Below the pieces are notes generated by a model. The model was given only the letters and a program-made list of their open reading frames with translations. It ran no database searches and was not told where the DNA came from. This document shows, piece by piece, positions 53,849 through 62,964 of a stretch of DNA of 64,000 bases. Source of the stretch: Methanooceanicella nereidis. GTDB taxonomy: Archaea > Halobacteriota > Methanocellia > Methanocellales > Methanocellaceae. The DNA lies in contig NZ_PGCK01000011.1 in NCBI RefSeq assembly GCF_021023085.1, positions 1 to 64,000 of the forward strand. The letters are read 5' to 3'. Every line of letters begins with the position of its first letter. Position 1 is the first letter of the stretch. A program made the position numbers and the translations under genes.

Positions 53849-55276
53849 TTAACTTTCTATTCGTTTGATCTTTACGCCCTCTTTGCTGTCCTCGAGTAAA
53901 ATGCCAAGTTCCTTTAACCTGTTTCTGATCAGATCAGAGGTCTCGAAATCTTTTTTCTTCCGGACCTCCTCGCGAATATCCACTATGAGTTTTAAAAGCT
54001 CTGTAGTCATAACGTCCTCGCTTACCACTGTCCATCTAATGCCAAGGATCTCAGAGTACGTAGTATACAGGTCTTTTATTTTCTCCCATCTTTCAACGGG
54101 CATATCACCGGAGGATAGCCAGCGATTAACGTCCCTCGTAAAATCGAACATCTCGGCTATAGCTTCGCGGGTATTAAAGTTATCATTCATTGCCGATTCA
54201 AACTTTTCCAGGCTTTCTTTAAGCCTCCCCGAAACTTCATCAGCGCTTATCAATGCCATTTCCGGCCGTGGTTTAGCTATCCTGTTATCGATCTCCGAAA
54301 GCGTGTTCTGTATCCTGTACAGGCTTCTTTTAGCTTCTTCGAGCCCCATATCACTGAAATCAAGAGGGCTCTGGTAATGCGTAAAAAGAACAAAAAACCT
54401 GATCGTCTCAGGCGAAAACTTATTTAGCACTTCTTTGATCGTGAAAAAGTTGCCCAGTGACTTAGACATTTTTTCTTTATTTATCGTTAAAAAACCGTTA
54501 TGTATCCAGTATTTTGCGAACGGCGGCTTATTAGTATAGGCTTCGGACTGCATTATCTCAGACTCATGATGCGGGAATATGAGGTCCATACCTCCGCCAT
54601 GTATGTCGATCTTTTCGCCCAGCAGCTTAATGGCCATAGCAGAACATTCAATGTGCCATCCGGGCCTTCCCTTACCCCACGGGCTATCCCAGGCTATCAT
54701 CTCTCCGGGTTTTGATGCTTTCCAGAGCACGAAATCCATAGGGTTTCTTTTACGCTCGTCCACTTCAAGCCTTGCTCCGACTTTTAGTGCATCGTACGAT
54801 TGATGCGATAAGACCCCTATCTCGCTTTTCATGCTGTCTATGCTGAAATAAACACTGCCATCCGATACATAGGCGTTCCCGTGATCTATCAGCTTCTCTA
54901 TCATCTTTATTATCTCGCCGATATGATCGCTAACCTTCGGATGTTGATCCGCCCTCATCACGTTTAGCTTATCCATATCTTCAAAATATGCCTGTATGAA
55001 TTTTTTTGAAAGATTAAGAGGATCGGCACCCAGTTCATTCGCCCTTTTGATTATCTTATCGTCGATGTCAGTAAAATTCTGGACATATATGACATTGTAG
55101 CCTTTATGCTTCAGGTATCTTCTTATTACGTCAAAAACGATATATGAGCGGGCATGACCCATATGACAGTTATCGTAAACGGTCGGTCCGCAAACATACA
55201 TCTTTACGTTCTTACCATCTAATGGCACGAATTCCTCAACGCTTGAAGTCAGCGTGTTATAAAATCTCAAGGCCAT
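53849..55276 (-). CDS. cysS: Cysteinyl-tRNA synthetase
   Basis: A 475-residue class I synthetase: VCGPTVYDNCHMGHARSYIV (HIGH box), FTDIDDKIIKRANELG, GRPGWHIECSAMA with Cys/His zinc ligands, IDIHGGGMDLIFPHHESEI, KMSKSLGNF, and a helical anticodon-binding tail. It charges tRNA-Cys. GGTGA before ATG 55276 supports this start over 55285. Its transcript runs toward the inverted repeat copy 2, which begins 28 bases after the stop. The tRNA-Cys gene is at 60277. Confidence 0.97.
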   Translation of the reverse strand: MALRFYNTLTSSVEEFVPLDGKNVKMYVCGPTVYDNCHMGHARSYIVFDVIRRYLKHKGYNVIYVQNFTDIDDKIIKRANELGADPLNLSKKFIQAYFEDMDKLNVMRADQHPKVSDHIGEIIKMIEKLIDHGNAYVSDGSVYFSIDSMKSEIGVLSHQSYDALKVGARLEVDERKRNPMDFVLWKASKPGEMIAWDSPWGKGRPGWHIECSAMAIKLLGEKIDIHGGGMDLIFPHHESEIMQSEAYTNKPPFAKYWIHNGFLTINKEKMSKSLGNFFTIKEVLNKFSPETIRFFVLFTHYQSPLDFSDMGLEEAKRSLYRIQNTLSEIDNRIAKPRPEMALISADEVSGRLKESLEKFESAMNDNFNTREAIAEMFDFTRDVNRWLSSGDMPVERWEKIKDLYTTYSEILGIRWTVVSEDVMTTELLKLIVDIREEVRKKKDFETSDLIRNRLKELGILLEDSKEGVKIKRIES

Positions 55277-55508
55277 TTTATTCACCGGTTCGATTAAACT
55301 TTACAAGTTATTATTTATAACAACATAAATTTATAGTCACCCATTTTTGTCAATGACATCAAAGTGGCGATACCATTATTACAGCAGGTTCAAAGATCCT
55401 CGGTTTTTTGGTGATATATACAATAGTGACTCTAAATATTTGATCTAAATGTTGGACTTTAATATGGTTTTTAGTTCGCTAAACAGGAATGATATCTTAT
55501 TGATCTAA

Positions 55509-56174
55509 TCATTCCGGTAATATTTTTTTTATAAATTTCGGAAGCACTATCACGATAATGACAAGGACAATGCTCATATAAAAAGTGGCTGACCCCATGT
55601 TCGTAAGGCTGCTCCCGAGCATCGTCAATGCGAAAGCACCCGGAAATGCGCCTATTATACTGCCTTTTACATAATGGTCGATTTTAACGCTTGACGCTCC
55701 CGCAAGATAGCCGACCACATCATATGGGATTACAGGTATGATCCTCATTATTGCGACATAATATACGCTATTTTTTTCAAAGCTGTTGCGTAAGCCGATA
55801 AATCTTTCTTTTATACGCCCTTTCACATAATCCCGGAAAATATATCGTGATATGATATAGGTCAAAGTAGCGCTCAATAAAAGCCCTAGCATAGAATAGA
55901 ACAGGCCGTAGAACATGCCAAATAAGAAACCTCCGGCGACAGTGAACGGCGTGACAGGCAAAAATAAGAAAGGCCTGATGATGTGGATAAGGATATACAC
56001 GGCTATGGCGAATATGCCAAAAGCCAGGACAAATTGTTTTATACCTTCGGGAGTTATATTTTTGTATGCGCTTATGATGTGTTCCGGGCCTAAAAATAAT
56101 GCCAGTATTAAAAGCGTCAGGGCCCAGGCAGCTATAAGTGCCGCTCTCATGCTATACAACGTCCTGAAATCCAC
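55509..56174 (-). CDS. TVP38/TMEM64 (VTT-domain) family membrane protein
   Basis: A 221-residue membrane protein with about five helices and the VTT/DedA-like signature FTVAGGFLFGMFYGLFYSML and AIMRIIPVIPYDVVGYLAGA. This fold is linked to lipid scrambling or transport of lipid carriers in bacteria and eukaryotes; its archaeal role is not known. ATG 56174. It stands alone between cysS and the rightward gene at 56296. Confidence 0.85.
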   Translation of the reverse strand: MDFRTLYSMRAALIAAWALTLLILALFLGPEHIISAYKNITPEGIKQFVLAFGIFAIAVYILIHIIRPFLFLPVTPFTVAGGFLFGMFYGLFYSMLGLLLSATLTYIISRYIFRDYVKGRIKERFIGLRNSFEKNSVYYVAIMRIIPVIPYDVVGYLAGASSVKIDHYVKGSIIGAFPGAFALTMLGSSLTNMGSATFYMSIVLVIIVIVLPKFIKKILPE

Positions 56175-56295
56175 GAAATGTAGTTGTATAAAATATTATA
56201 TATATGAGTCGGTCGTTAACTAAATGTCTTTATAAAAAATATGGCTCACTAGAAACTATTTAGGAGATTAAACCGATTTATTTTTGGAGGTAGCC

Positions 56296-56808
56296 TTGTC
56301 GCATCCGCTGGAAGCATATTTTTGCGAGACCAAGAACGGGAACATACCTGATGAAAAGGCAAAGGATACTTTAAAAAGCCTGGTGAACGATGACAGGCTT
56401 ATAAAAGATGTTTGCTCTATTTTTAACGAATACAATAACGTGGATACTGTATGCTATGCGGTCGGAAAGCTATACGATGTTAATGGCGAATCCTACGGGT
56501 GCATCACCATATTATCCGAGGACGTCTTCGCGCTGATAGGAAAGGAAGATCTTGAGCAGTCCCAGGAGAGATTTAACCATATACTTATCGGCTCCTATCT
56601 TGAGTACAAAAAGTATGGCAAAGACCTCGGACAGGAAGTCTTCGAGACATGGGATGAGTATGTGGATATTATTATGTCTAAGAACTTTTTATCGCTATAT
56701 GAAAACGGCGTAAGAGCTAAACTCATACATAATACGAGCATAGCGAATACCAGCATGCCAGTGGTCGTATTTATATTATACCAAAATTATGATGTTATAT
56801 ACGGATAG
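56296..56808 (+). CDS. Hypothetical protein (170 aa)
   Basis: A 170-residue soluble protein of unknown family (LEAYFCETKNGNIPDEKAKD, LIGSYLEYKKYGKDLGQEVF). TTG 56296 is taken as start because GGAGG lies five bases before it; a TTG four codons earlier would place the ribosome site inside the gene. The Nudix gene follows 15 bases after its stop, so they are likely co-transcribed. No catalytic motif is visible. Confidence 0.65.
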   Translation: MSHPLEAYFCETKNGNIPDEKAKDTLKSLVNDDRLIKDVCSIFNEYNNVDTVCYAVGKLYDVNGESYGCITILSEDVFALIGKEDLEQSQERFNHILIGSYLEYKKYGKDLGQEVFETWDEYVDIIMSKNFLSLYENGVRAKLIHNTSIANTSMPVVVFILYQNYDVIYG

Positions 56809-56823
56809 TTCAGCGGTTTTAAT

Positions 56824-57240
56824 ATGATCCCGGGAAAAGATTTTGTCGGCGTCGGTGTCGGCGCAGTGATAGTTCGTGATGATAAAGTCCTGATGCTGTT
56901 GAGATCGGACAAATGCAGGAATAACGTCAACAAATGGACCATACCCGGAGGAATGGTCGAGCCGTTTGAGAAGCTGGAGGACGCGATCGTGCGCGAGATA
57001 GCCGAGGAGACCGGATTGCTCATCGAGTCTCTGTACCCTTTAATAGTATCCGATAGGGTATTTGACGAACAGCATTGGGTCAGCATATTATACGAGGCAT
57101 GCGCGAATGGCGAGCCGGTAAATAAAGAGGCTGAAAAACATATACGCATAGAGTGGCTGAGCCTGAACGATCTTCCTGAAAATATTACCCGCCCAAGTAA
57201 AGACGCCATCCTGGCTTATTTAAACAGGCACAAGTTATAA
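56824..57240 (+). CDS. Nudix hydrolase
   Basis: A 138-residue protein with a full Nudix box GGMVEPFEKLEDAIVREIAE followed by ETGLL, and the usual VGVGVGAVIVRDDKVLML strand start. It hydrolyses a nucleoside diphosphate derivative with Mg; the exact substrate is not clear. A short gap links it to the preceding 170-residue protein gene. It is distinct from the Nudix protein after polB. Confidence 0.9.
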   Translation: MIPGKDFVGVGVGAVIVRDDKVLMLLRSDKCRNNVNKWTIPGGMVEPFEKLEDAIVREIAEETGLLIESLYPLIVSDRVFDEQHWVSILYEACANGEPVNKEAEKHIRIEWLSLNDLPENITRPSKDAILAYLNRHKL

Positions 57241-57329
57241 AGTATCTTTTTATTACTTTTGCTTAATTTACATTTAAATCGCGATTTTTTGTATTATTTG
57301 ATTTATAAATCGAATCCATATTCATATTC

Positions 57330-58145
57330 ATGAAGTGGATGGCGATTGGGTGCATACTATTATTGATGAGTGCCGGTGTGGCTACAGGTGCTTCTAGCGG
57401 CAAGGCTCATTTCTCTATTTCTTACAAGGGCAGCTGGCAAAACTTTAATCCGGTGAATCTCGGCAGCGTGCTTGAAAGGTCATATAATGAGATCGATTAT
57501 TATCTCGGTACATGTCCCGAGGATATAAAGGTCGTGATAATCAAGAAAAAAGAGATGGATAAGCTGGGCGAATACGTGGAGGCATTTTCTGCATGGAATA
57601 AAAAATCGAGTGCGATCGTAATAAGAGAGGAGACCCTGGATGACCCCGATTCGCTCGAGGTCGTGGTAAAACATGAGCTATGCCATCTTGGCCTTAATAA
57701 TATTTTGGCGTCGAAGGAAGGCAAAGGGTTCGAATGGATGGAAGAGGGCATTTGCATGCTGCTGTCAAAGGAGCCGCTCGATGATGGTAAGGTCTCAAGG
57801 TCTATCATGAAAAACGGGTTCCTGACATATCGCGAGATAGCGAAATCGGTCGACAGTGATGAATATAGCGTGACAAAGAATGGATACATACAGTCTTACA
57901 GCCTGTGCAAATATATCGCGACAAAATTCGGGGTTAAAACGCTTATCGATATCTTTAAGCATCCGGGTCCTGACTTTGAGGATGCGTTTAAAGATAGTAC
58001 AGGTGTCGATTTTTCGCGAACCTATAAAGAGTGGCAATACAATGTCATGGCGAGTTCTGCCAGGGATAGCAGAAGCGGCGTTAATTTCCAGCGTTCAATC
58101 GACCTGAATCTTTTAGGTGAATGGGATGAGATAATGGCCCGGTAA
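57330..58145 (+). CDS. Secreted peptidase MA-like metalloprotease
   Basis: A 271-residue protein: signal peptide (MKWMAIGCILLLMSAGVATG), then a peptidase-MA-type gluzincin domain. The zinc motif is HELCH at residues 115-119, with the third-ligand region FEWMEEGICML about 20 residues later, followed by a helical C-terminal part (SLCKYIATKFGVKTLIDIFK). It probably acts on peptides outside the cell. ATG 57330 puts the signal correctly. Only 47 bases separate it from the next gene. Confidence 0.85.
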   Translation: MKWMAIGCILLLMSAGVATGASSGKAHFSISYKGSWQNFNPVNLGSVLERSYNEIDYYLGTCPEDIKVVIIKKKEMDKLGEYVEAFSAWNKKSSAIVIREETLDDPDSLEVVVKHELCHLGLNNILASKEGKGFEWMEEGICMLLSKEPLDDGKVSRSIMKNGFLTYREIAKSVDSDEYSVTKNGYIQSYSLCKYIATKFGVKTLIDIFKHPGPDFEDAFKDSTGVDFSRTYKEWQYNVMASSARDSRSGVNFQRSIDLNLLGEWDEIMAR

Positions 58146-58192
58146 ATTTTAAGTCCTAATAAGTCCTTGCATTAACTTGAAACCGGACGGAT

Positions 58193-58855
58193 ATGATGAT
58201 AAAGATAGAATTCCCCCATAAGACCTACTCGGAAAATAAGATCAAGATAAAGCAGATCATAAAAAAATACGGTATGTCATGGGACGATAAAAAGAGCGGA
58301 TGGGTCAATGAAGCCACCGGTGATGGCGTATACATAGATAAAAGCGTTATTGAGATGATACTGAACGACTCATTCTCGGATAAAATGCCTATGACCCTGT
58401 TTATCAGGTCGGATAACTCTGATTTTATTAAGGAAATGGAAGCAAAATGTAATGCGATCGGCGGAATATTCGTTCCGGATCAGTCCTCTTATGAAGCTCC
58501 TGAAAAACCAGTAGAGCAAGAAAGACATGTTGAAAGCTTGAATGATGACCTTAAAACATGTGATGTTTTTGTAAAGCTAAATATGCGGGATCATCGAGAC
58601 TGTAACCATCCGGCATTTCTTGAAAAGGCATATACCGACCTTCAGGACATAAGCGGAAGGTGGGACCGGCGCAAAGAACAACTGGTGTGGGAATGTTCGC
58701 GTCTGGGCATGGATAGGTCTGTGATGAATGAACATTTACAGAGAGAAGAGATCATTTTTAGAAAGAATAACGCGTGCTGGATAACAGGAGAGTTCCCTTC
58801 CGATAAAAAATCCGCGAACATTGACGTGATAGTGACAGATGAGCAGGCTGAATAA
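58193..58855 (+). CDS. Hypothetical protein (220 aa)
   Basis: A 220-residue soluble, charged protein with no domain I recognise. Residues 1-60 resemble a small α/β unit (MSWDDKKSGWVNEATGDGVY), and residues 120-220 hold KLNMRDHRDCNHPAFLEKAY with scattered His/Cys but no clear metal motif. It follows the secreted metalloprotease by 47 bases. The start is the first of two adjacent ATGs. Confidence 0.65.
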   Translation: MMIKIEFPHKTYSENKIKIKQIIKKYGMSWDDKKSGWVNEATGDGVYIDKSVIEMILNDSFSDKMPMTLFIRSDNSDFIKEMEAKCNAIGGIFVPDQSSYEAPEKPVEQERHVESLNDDLKTCDVFVKLNMRDHRDCNHPAFLEKAYTDLQDISGRWDRRKEQLVWECSRLGMDRSVMNEHLQREEIIFRKNNACWITGEFPSDKKSANIDVIVTDEQAE

Positions 58856-59077
58856 TCATCATCCGAAAATCGTTGTACATCACTTTTTTAGCTAAAAAAA
58901 CGGCATATAGAAATATCTTCGTATTTTTAGAAACAAAACATTATTATACAGAATAATTTATATTTTAAACAAAAAAGTGCATCGGCACTATTTTTTAAGA
59001 AAACAAGCATGGAAAATAAATTAAAGAAAATGGTTATATATAAGTCAGTTTTATAGTAATAAAAAGGGGAGAAAGAT
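58856..59077. other. Promoter region of the MC1 gene
   Basis: A strongly AT-rich 222-base spacer. GGTTATATATAAGTC at 59031-59045 contains the TATA box, and AAAAGGGGAGAAAG at 59061-59074 holds the ribosome site of the MC1-like gene. Nothing else is seen. Confidence 0.5.
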
Positions 59078-59461
59078 ATGAAAAGAAAAGCAACTAAGAA
59101 GACACAGACTAGAGAGAAGAAGAACTTCGGCCTTATAAGCGATAAGGGCGATGAGATAGGGACGTTCAGCGGTGCACAACCCAGGGATGCCGCTTTAAAG
59201 GCGGCAAACAGGGGATACACTAACATCGTTCTCAGAGAGAAGGGCACTAAAAAGCTTCACTATTTCACCGGCAAAAAAGAGCTGGTGCCGGTGCCCAAGA
59301 GCGCGCCTTCGTGGATAAAGGAATCCGCTAAAAAGAAAGGCGGTAAGATCAGCAAAGCCAATGTCTCTAAGGTCGGTATAGCGAACCTGGAGTACAGCGA
59401 ACTGGCAAGGAACCCAAAGGAGCTTTTTAAGGTACCTAAGGTCAAGGCATCCAAGAAATGA
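59078..59461 (+). CDS. MC1-family chromatin protein
   Basis: A 127-residue basic protein. The MC1 core is present: KKNFGLISDKGDEIGTFSGA, QPRDAALKAANRGYTNIVLR and EKGTKKLHYFTG. MC1 bends DNA and packs the chromosome in methanogens and haloarchaea. Methanosarcina MC1 is ~93 residues; this one has a short basic N-terminal tail and a Lys-rich C-terminal extension of ~40 residues (KKKGGKISKANVSKVGI). GGGGAG precedes ATG 59078; a TATA box is at about 59034. Expected to be highly expressed. Confidence 0.92.
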   Translation: MKRKATKKTQTREKKNFGLISDKGDEIGTFSGAQPRDAALKAANRGYTNIVLREKGTKKLHYFTGKKELVPVPKSAPSWIKESAKKKGGKISKANVSKVGIANLEYSELARNPKELFKVPKVKASKK

Positions 59462-59718
59462 ACTAAAAATCACACAATTCTCAGATACTTTTTTCTTTTT
59501 CTCTAGTTTTTTTTGGCATACAGTTATAAACTACTGGGTAGATTTTGTTTCATTGAAGTATGTGACATAAAACAGGGCGCTCTATGCTTTATATATTGTC
59601 ATGTCACTTTTTTGATAATTGATAGATCTATTGTTTTCAAAAGCCATTACATGATTTTCGTTTGTTCGGTTATAACTATGCTATTTCGTGATTAATTCGG
59701 CATAGATTGATTAATAAG

Positions 59719-59729
59719 TAATATATATG
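59719..59729 (+). promoter_or_regulatory. TATA box of the KGG-motif gene
   Basis: TAATATATATG lies about 20-29 nt before ATG 59748, so transcription would begin at or next to the start codon. No ribosome site is present, in agreement with a leaderless transcript. Confidence 0.45.
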
Positions 59730-59747
59730 GCTTTATTAGTGATGTTT

Positions 59748-59915
59748 ATGGCAAAAAAGGAATCGAAAGGAGAAATCAGTGTAAGAGAAGCGGGAAGACG
59801 TGGTGGCACAACTACCAAGGAAAGGCATGGACCAGAATTCTATAAGCAGATCGGCCACAAAGGCGGCCAAAAAGTCAAGGAGCTTATAGAAAGAGGCAAA
59901 GCTGCCGAGAAGTAA
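59748..59915 (+). CDS. KGG/Em-type stress-related small protein
   Basis: A 55-residue hydrophilic protein MAKKESKGEISVREAGRRGG then TTTKERHGPEFYKQIGHKGG and QKVKELIERG. The paired RRGGTTTKERHG and HKGGQKVKELIERG blocks are the KGG (Em/LEA-like) repeat known from bacterial stress proteins and plant Em proteins. It is probably intrinsically disordered and desiccation- or stress-linked (inference). ATG 59748 rather than 59727 is used because of the TATA box spacing. Confidence 0.82.
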   Translation: MAKKESKGEISVREAGRRGGTTTKERHGPEFYKQIGHKGGQKVKELIERGKAAEK

Positions 59916-60276
59916 GTGCCATAACACAGGCTTGACCTATCAGCGCATATTACGCTGAATAAATGTAGGGGATGATTTTTTTCTTTTATTAAAATTTTTG
60001 TAAGTAGGGTCTTATAACTACAAATGACTAATTATTAAACGTAATATTTAATATAAAGAATAGATTTGGATAATTTCTTTGTATCGAATCACAAAGGTTA
60101 AGTACTAATACGAATATTATTGGTTTGTTCCATAGCATACTAAAAGCCTATTGAAAAATGGCTTAAACACGATGCGGCGGGAAATATCCAGCATGCCCGC
60201 CGCATAAGTGGTTTGAAAGGAACAAGACATGTTTTTATTATCATACGATCAAGCACATTGACCGGTCATTGAAAAG
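59916..60276. other. Intergenic stretch with a GC-rich stem-loop
   Basis: About 360 AT-rich bases without an open frame of note. The one striking feature is the GC-rich stem-loop at 60155-60215, described separately. The tRNA-Cys gene follows. Confidence 0.5.
60155..60215. ncRNA. Candidate structured RNA (GC-rich stem-loop)
   Basis: A perfect 10-bp stem ATGCGGCGGG / CCCGCCGCAT (60172-60181, 60196-60205) closes a 14-nt loop, with flanking AAACAC/GTGGTTT able to extend it. It stands out as a GC island in very AT-rich surroundings, as seen for non-coding RNAs in AT-rich archaea. The strand of transcription is not known, and a terminator-type element is possible. Confidence 0.35.
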
Positions 60277-60349
60277 TGCAGGGAGGGTGAGTTGAACACC
60301 CACAAAACAGATCTGCAGTCTGCCGCATTAGCCGCTCTGCCATCCCTGC
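60277..60349 (-). tRNA. tRNA-Cys(GCA)
   Basis: Minus strand cloverleaf: acceptor GCAGGGA/TCCCTGC, anticodon stem GCAGA/TCTGT with loop CTGCAGA (anticodon GCA), T-arm GGGTG-TTCAACT-CACCC. All stems pair, no intron, CCA not encoded. The cognate synthetase gene cysS is also in the window. Confidence 0.94.
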
Positions 60350-60630
60350 ATGTGTAATATAAAGAATAAAGTACTGATATACTGCATTTTATTTATATTT
60401 GTCGATTGATATAAATTTTATTATTCGTTTAATAATACTACCTATTATCTCTGACAATATAATAGCTTACCATAATAACTTATTATATTTTATAAAATTC
60501 ATCGCTATTTTAATGATAGCTGAGTGGAACGAAATATAATTACACATACATTTGGATTATAATTCATTAAATAGACAAATATAAAAACATTTATTATATA
60601 TATAACCCTTTATTTTTATGGGGTGGTTTA
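60350..60630. other. Promoter region of sppA
   Basis: About 280 very AT-rich bases between tRNA-Cys and sppA. TTATTATATATATAACC near 60591-60607 contains the likely TATA box for sppA and upstream sequence for tRNA-Cys lies to its left. No gene is visible. Confidence 0.4.
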
Positions 60631-61521
60631 TTGAGCCTGAAGGATTTATTATTTTCATCCGATGAGAGACATAAGCTGGCTTTTCCGGCGATCATTCTCT
60701 TTAGCATAGTAATACTGATCGCACTGGCATTGATAGCTTTTAACGGTTTTAGTCAGTCGGATACGTTAAAAGATGCTATAAAGAGCAGTAAGATAATGGG
60801 TAAAATTGGGCTTGTAAAACAAAACAAGATAGCGGTCATATATATTGATGGCACTATGGTCTCTGATAAGTCATCCAGCGGCGGTGCAGCGTGTTACTCA
60901 AGCGATGTGGTGCGCAATCTGATTAAAGCTTCCGAGGACCCGGAAGTAAAGGCGATCGTTTTAAGGGTCAACTCACCCGGAGGGACACCTGTGGCTGCTG
61001 AAGAGATCATATTCCAGATGCAGAAAACAAAAAAGAAAAAGCCAATCGTAGTTTCGATGGGGGACATAGCCACTTCAGCGGCGTACTATGTATCATCGCA
61101 GGCTGACAAAATAGTGGCAAACCCGGACACTTTCACAGGAAGCATTGGCGTTATCTGGGTGTTCAAGAATAAAACAAAATACTATGATGAGGAAGGCATC
61201 AATTTCTACATAGCAAAATCCGGGGACTATAAAGATGTAGGCTCCGACTGGAGAGGATTGTCCGAAGAGGAAAAAAATTATGTCCAGGACATCATCGACG
61301 AAAGCTATGAACGGTTCGTATGTAATGTGGCCTACGGCAGGAATCTGTCAGTGGATGATATAAAAGCGATAGCGGACGGCAGGGTCATTACCGGATCCAA
61401 GGCCAAAAAAGTCGGACTTGTGGATGAGATCGGCGGCCTGTATGACGCTGTGTACCTTGCAAAAGAACTGGCTAAAGTGGACGGTAAGATAACAGTCCTT
61501 TTTATGAATGAGCCGGACTAA
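60631..61521 (+). CDS. sppA: Signal peptide peptidase SppA (membrane serine protease)
   Basis: A 296-residue ClpP-fold protease. An N-terminal membrane helix (FPAIILFSIVILIALALIAF) is followed by IAVIYIDGTMV, LRVNSPGGTPVAAEEI, the catalytic Ser in SMGDIATSAAYYVSSQADKI and VANPDTFTGSIGVI, and a later Lys (SGDYKDVGSDW) of the Ser/Lys dyad. It degrades cleaved signal peptides at the membrane. The single-domain form is the archaeal/Gram-positive length. TTG 60631 with GGGGTGG upstream is the start. A strong hairpin follows. Confidence 0.93.
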   Translation: MSLKDLLFSSDERHKLAFPAIILFSIVILIALALIAFNGFSQSDTLKDAIKSSKIMGKIGLVKQNKIAVIYIDGTMVSDKSSSGGAACYSSDVVRNLIKASEDPEVKAIVLRVNSPGGTPVAAEEIIFQMQKTKKKKPIVVSMGDIATSAAYYVSSQADKIVANPDTFTGSIGVIWVFKNKTKYYDEEGINFYIAKSGDYKDVGSDWRGLSEEEKNYVQDIIDESYERFVCNVAYGRNLSVDDIKAIADGRVITGSKAKKVGLVDEIGGLYDAVYLAKELAKVDGKITVLFMNEPD

Positions 61522-61528
61522 AACAGGC

Positions 61529-61590
61529 ATATGGGAGAATTAACGCCGGTATCCCGGGATATCGGCTATATTCCCATATACGATTAATTT
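61529..61590 (+). terminator. Hairpin terminator after sppA
   Basis: GCCGGTATCCCGGGATATCG with GC (61545-61566) is a near-perfect palindrome nested in ATATGGGA / TCCCATAT (61529-61536, 61572-61579), followed by AATTTTTTATAA. This is a strong transcription end right after the sppA stop. Confidence 0.65.
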
Positions 61591-61673
61591 TTTATAATGT
61601 TGTCAAAAATCTTTATGTGCTGTTAAATAGCTTAAGATTAAATACTCTATATCCTATTTATGGTTGAGATAAC

Positions 61674-62324
61674 ATGACGATAGTTCCTGATTCAAGACTT
61701 ATCATCGCCCTGGACGTCACAGACAGAGAAGAAGCGCTTCAGATCTCCAGGAAAATAGGCGGTCTCGTCGATGCGATAAAAGTAAATTACCCATTGATAT
61801 TATCCTGCGGCCTCGGCATCGTGCCGGAGATCAAAAAATATGCGAATGTCATAGCAGACTTTAAAGTGGCTGATATCCCTAACACGAACCGGCTCATATG
61901 CGAGGAGACTTTCAAGGCCGGCGCCGATGCCATCATATGCCAGGGCTTTGTAGGGAACGATAGTGTTAAAGCGTGTGTCGATGTTGCGGCACAATTCGGC
62001 AAGGAAGTATATGTTGTGACCGAGATGAGCCATCCCGGCGCTATTGATTTTATACAAAAGCATGCTATGGATCTTGTGGACGTCGCGATAAAAAACGGGG
62101 CGTCAGGCATAATTGCGCCCGCGACCAGGCCTGAGAGGTTATCCGAGATAAAAAGGAGATCAAAGGACTTAAAGATACTTTCTCCGGGAGTCGGTGCACA
62201 GGGGGGCGATGCCCGTACCACTTTAGACGCAGGGGCCGATTTTATCATAGTGGGAAGAAGTATATATAATGCAAAAGACCCATATCAAGCAGCGATAGAC
62301 CTGATAGGACAACTGCGCCGATGA
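61674..62324 (+). CDS. pyrF: Orotidine-5'-phosphate decarboxylase
   Basis: A 216-residue TIM-barrel enzyme with LIIALDVTDREEALQISRKI, the catalytic D-x-K-x2-D motif in DFKVADIPNTNRLICEETF, TEMSHPGAIDFI, and GAQGGDARTTLDAGADFIIV with GRSIY for phosphate binding. It makes UMP, the last step of pyrimidine synthesis. ATG 61674 gives the normal length. It stands alone after the sppA terminator. Confidence 0.97.
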   Translation: MTIVPDSRLIIALDVTDREEALQISRKIGGLVDAIKVNYPLILSCGLGIVPEIKKYANVIADFKVADIPNTNRLICEETFKAGADAIICQGFVGNDSVKACVDVAAQFGKEVYVVTEMSHPGAIDFIQKHAMDLVDVAIKNGASGIIAPATRPERLSEIKRRSKDLKILSPGVGAQGGDARTTLDAGADFIIVGRSIYNAKDPYQAAIDLIGQLRR

Positions 62325-62458
62325 TGACAAAAATATCCTGATCAATGATGATCCCTATGAGTACTGAGGCTATGCAGTTTCATTAATACTGTCAGTACTT
62401 TGATCGTTATCGGCCGGATCAAATATTTTTTTTATTTTTCCATACCGTCGGATAGTCA

Positions 62459-62788
62459 TCACGCATTAAGGTTAATAAAATACTTAAGATACAGATAACC
62501 CAGGAATATGATAATGCTGATAATCAACAAAAAAGCGTCCAGATATCCTCTATCCTTTTTGGACATCCGGTATTTAGGCTTATATAATTCCCCGCGGATA
62601 GTGAGACCGCTGTATGTTATCAATACAAGGGCAGTGGGCACATCGATCCACGAGTGAATGGCCTGGACCAATACCTGTTCAATAATACCGCTAGAGCCCA
62701 GATTGCTGACCATTAATTCAACGGTCACATAGATGACCAGTAACACGCCGGATATCTTTCTTACATAGTCAAGGCTGCGCCTGGCCAT
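62459..62788 (-). CDS. Small membrane protein of unknown function
   Basis: A 109-residue protein with three hydrophobic segments (ISGVLLVIYVTVELMV, VPTALVLITYSGLTI, FLLIISIIIFLGYLYL) separated by a basic loop (ELYKPKYRMSKKDRG). No family is recognised. AGGTGAT lies upstream of ATG 62788 at fair spacing, so that start is preferred over ATG 62812. It is convergent with pyrF and divergent from the lipoprotein gene. Confidence 0.65.
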   Translation of the reverse strand: MARRSLDYVRKISGVLLVIYVTVELMVSNLGSSGIIEQVLVQAIHSWIDVPTALVLITYSGLTIRGELYKPKYRMSKKDRGYLDAFLLIISIIIFLGYLYLKYFINLNA

Positions 62789-62964
62789 ATTTATATTATC
62801 ACCTATATACAATTAGTACCTTAAGGCTTTAAAACTTATTGGCTTAGATAATATGGGATAATATCAGTTTAATCAATTATTTGAAAAAACTTTTTTAAAA
62901 AGTCAAAGATTGCGTTTAATATTTTGATTAAATATATCGGCATTCTACGCCTATTATTACCGGG

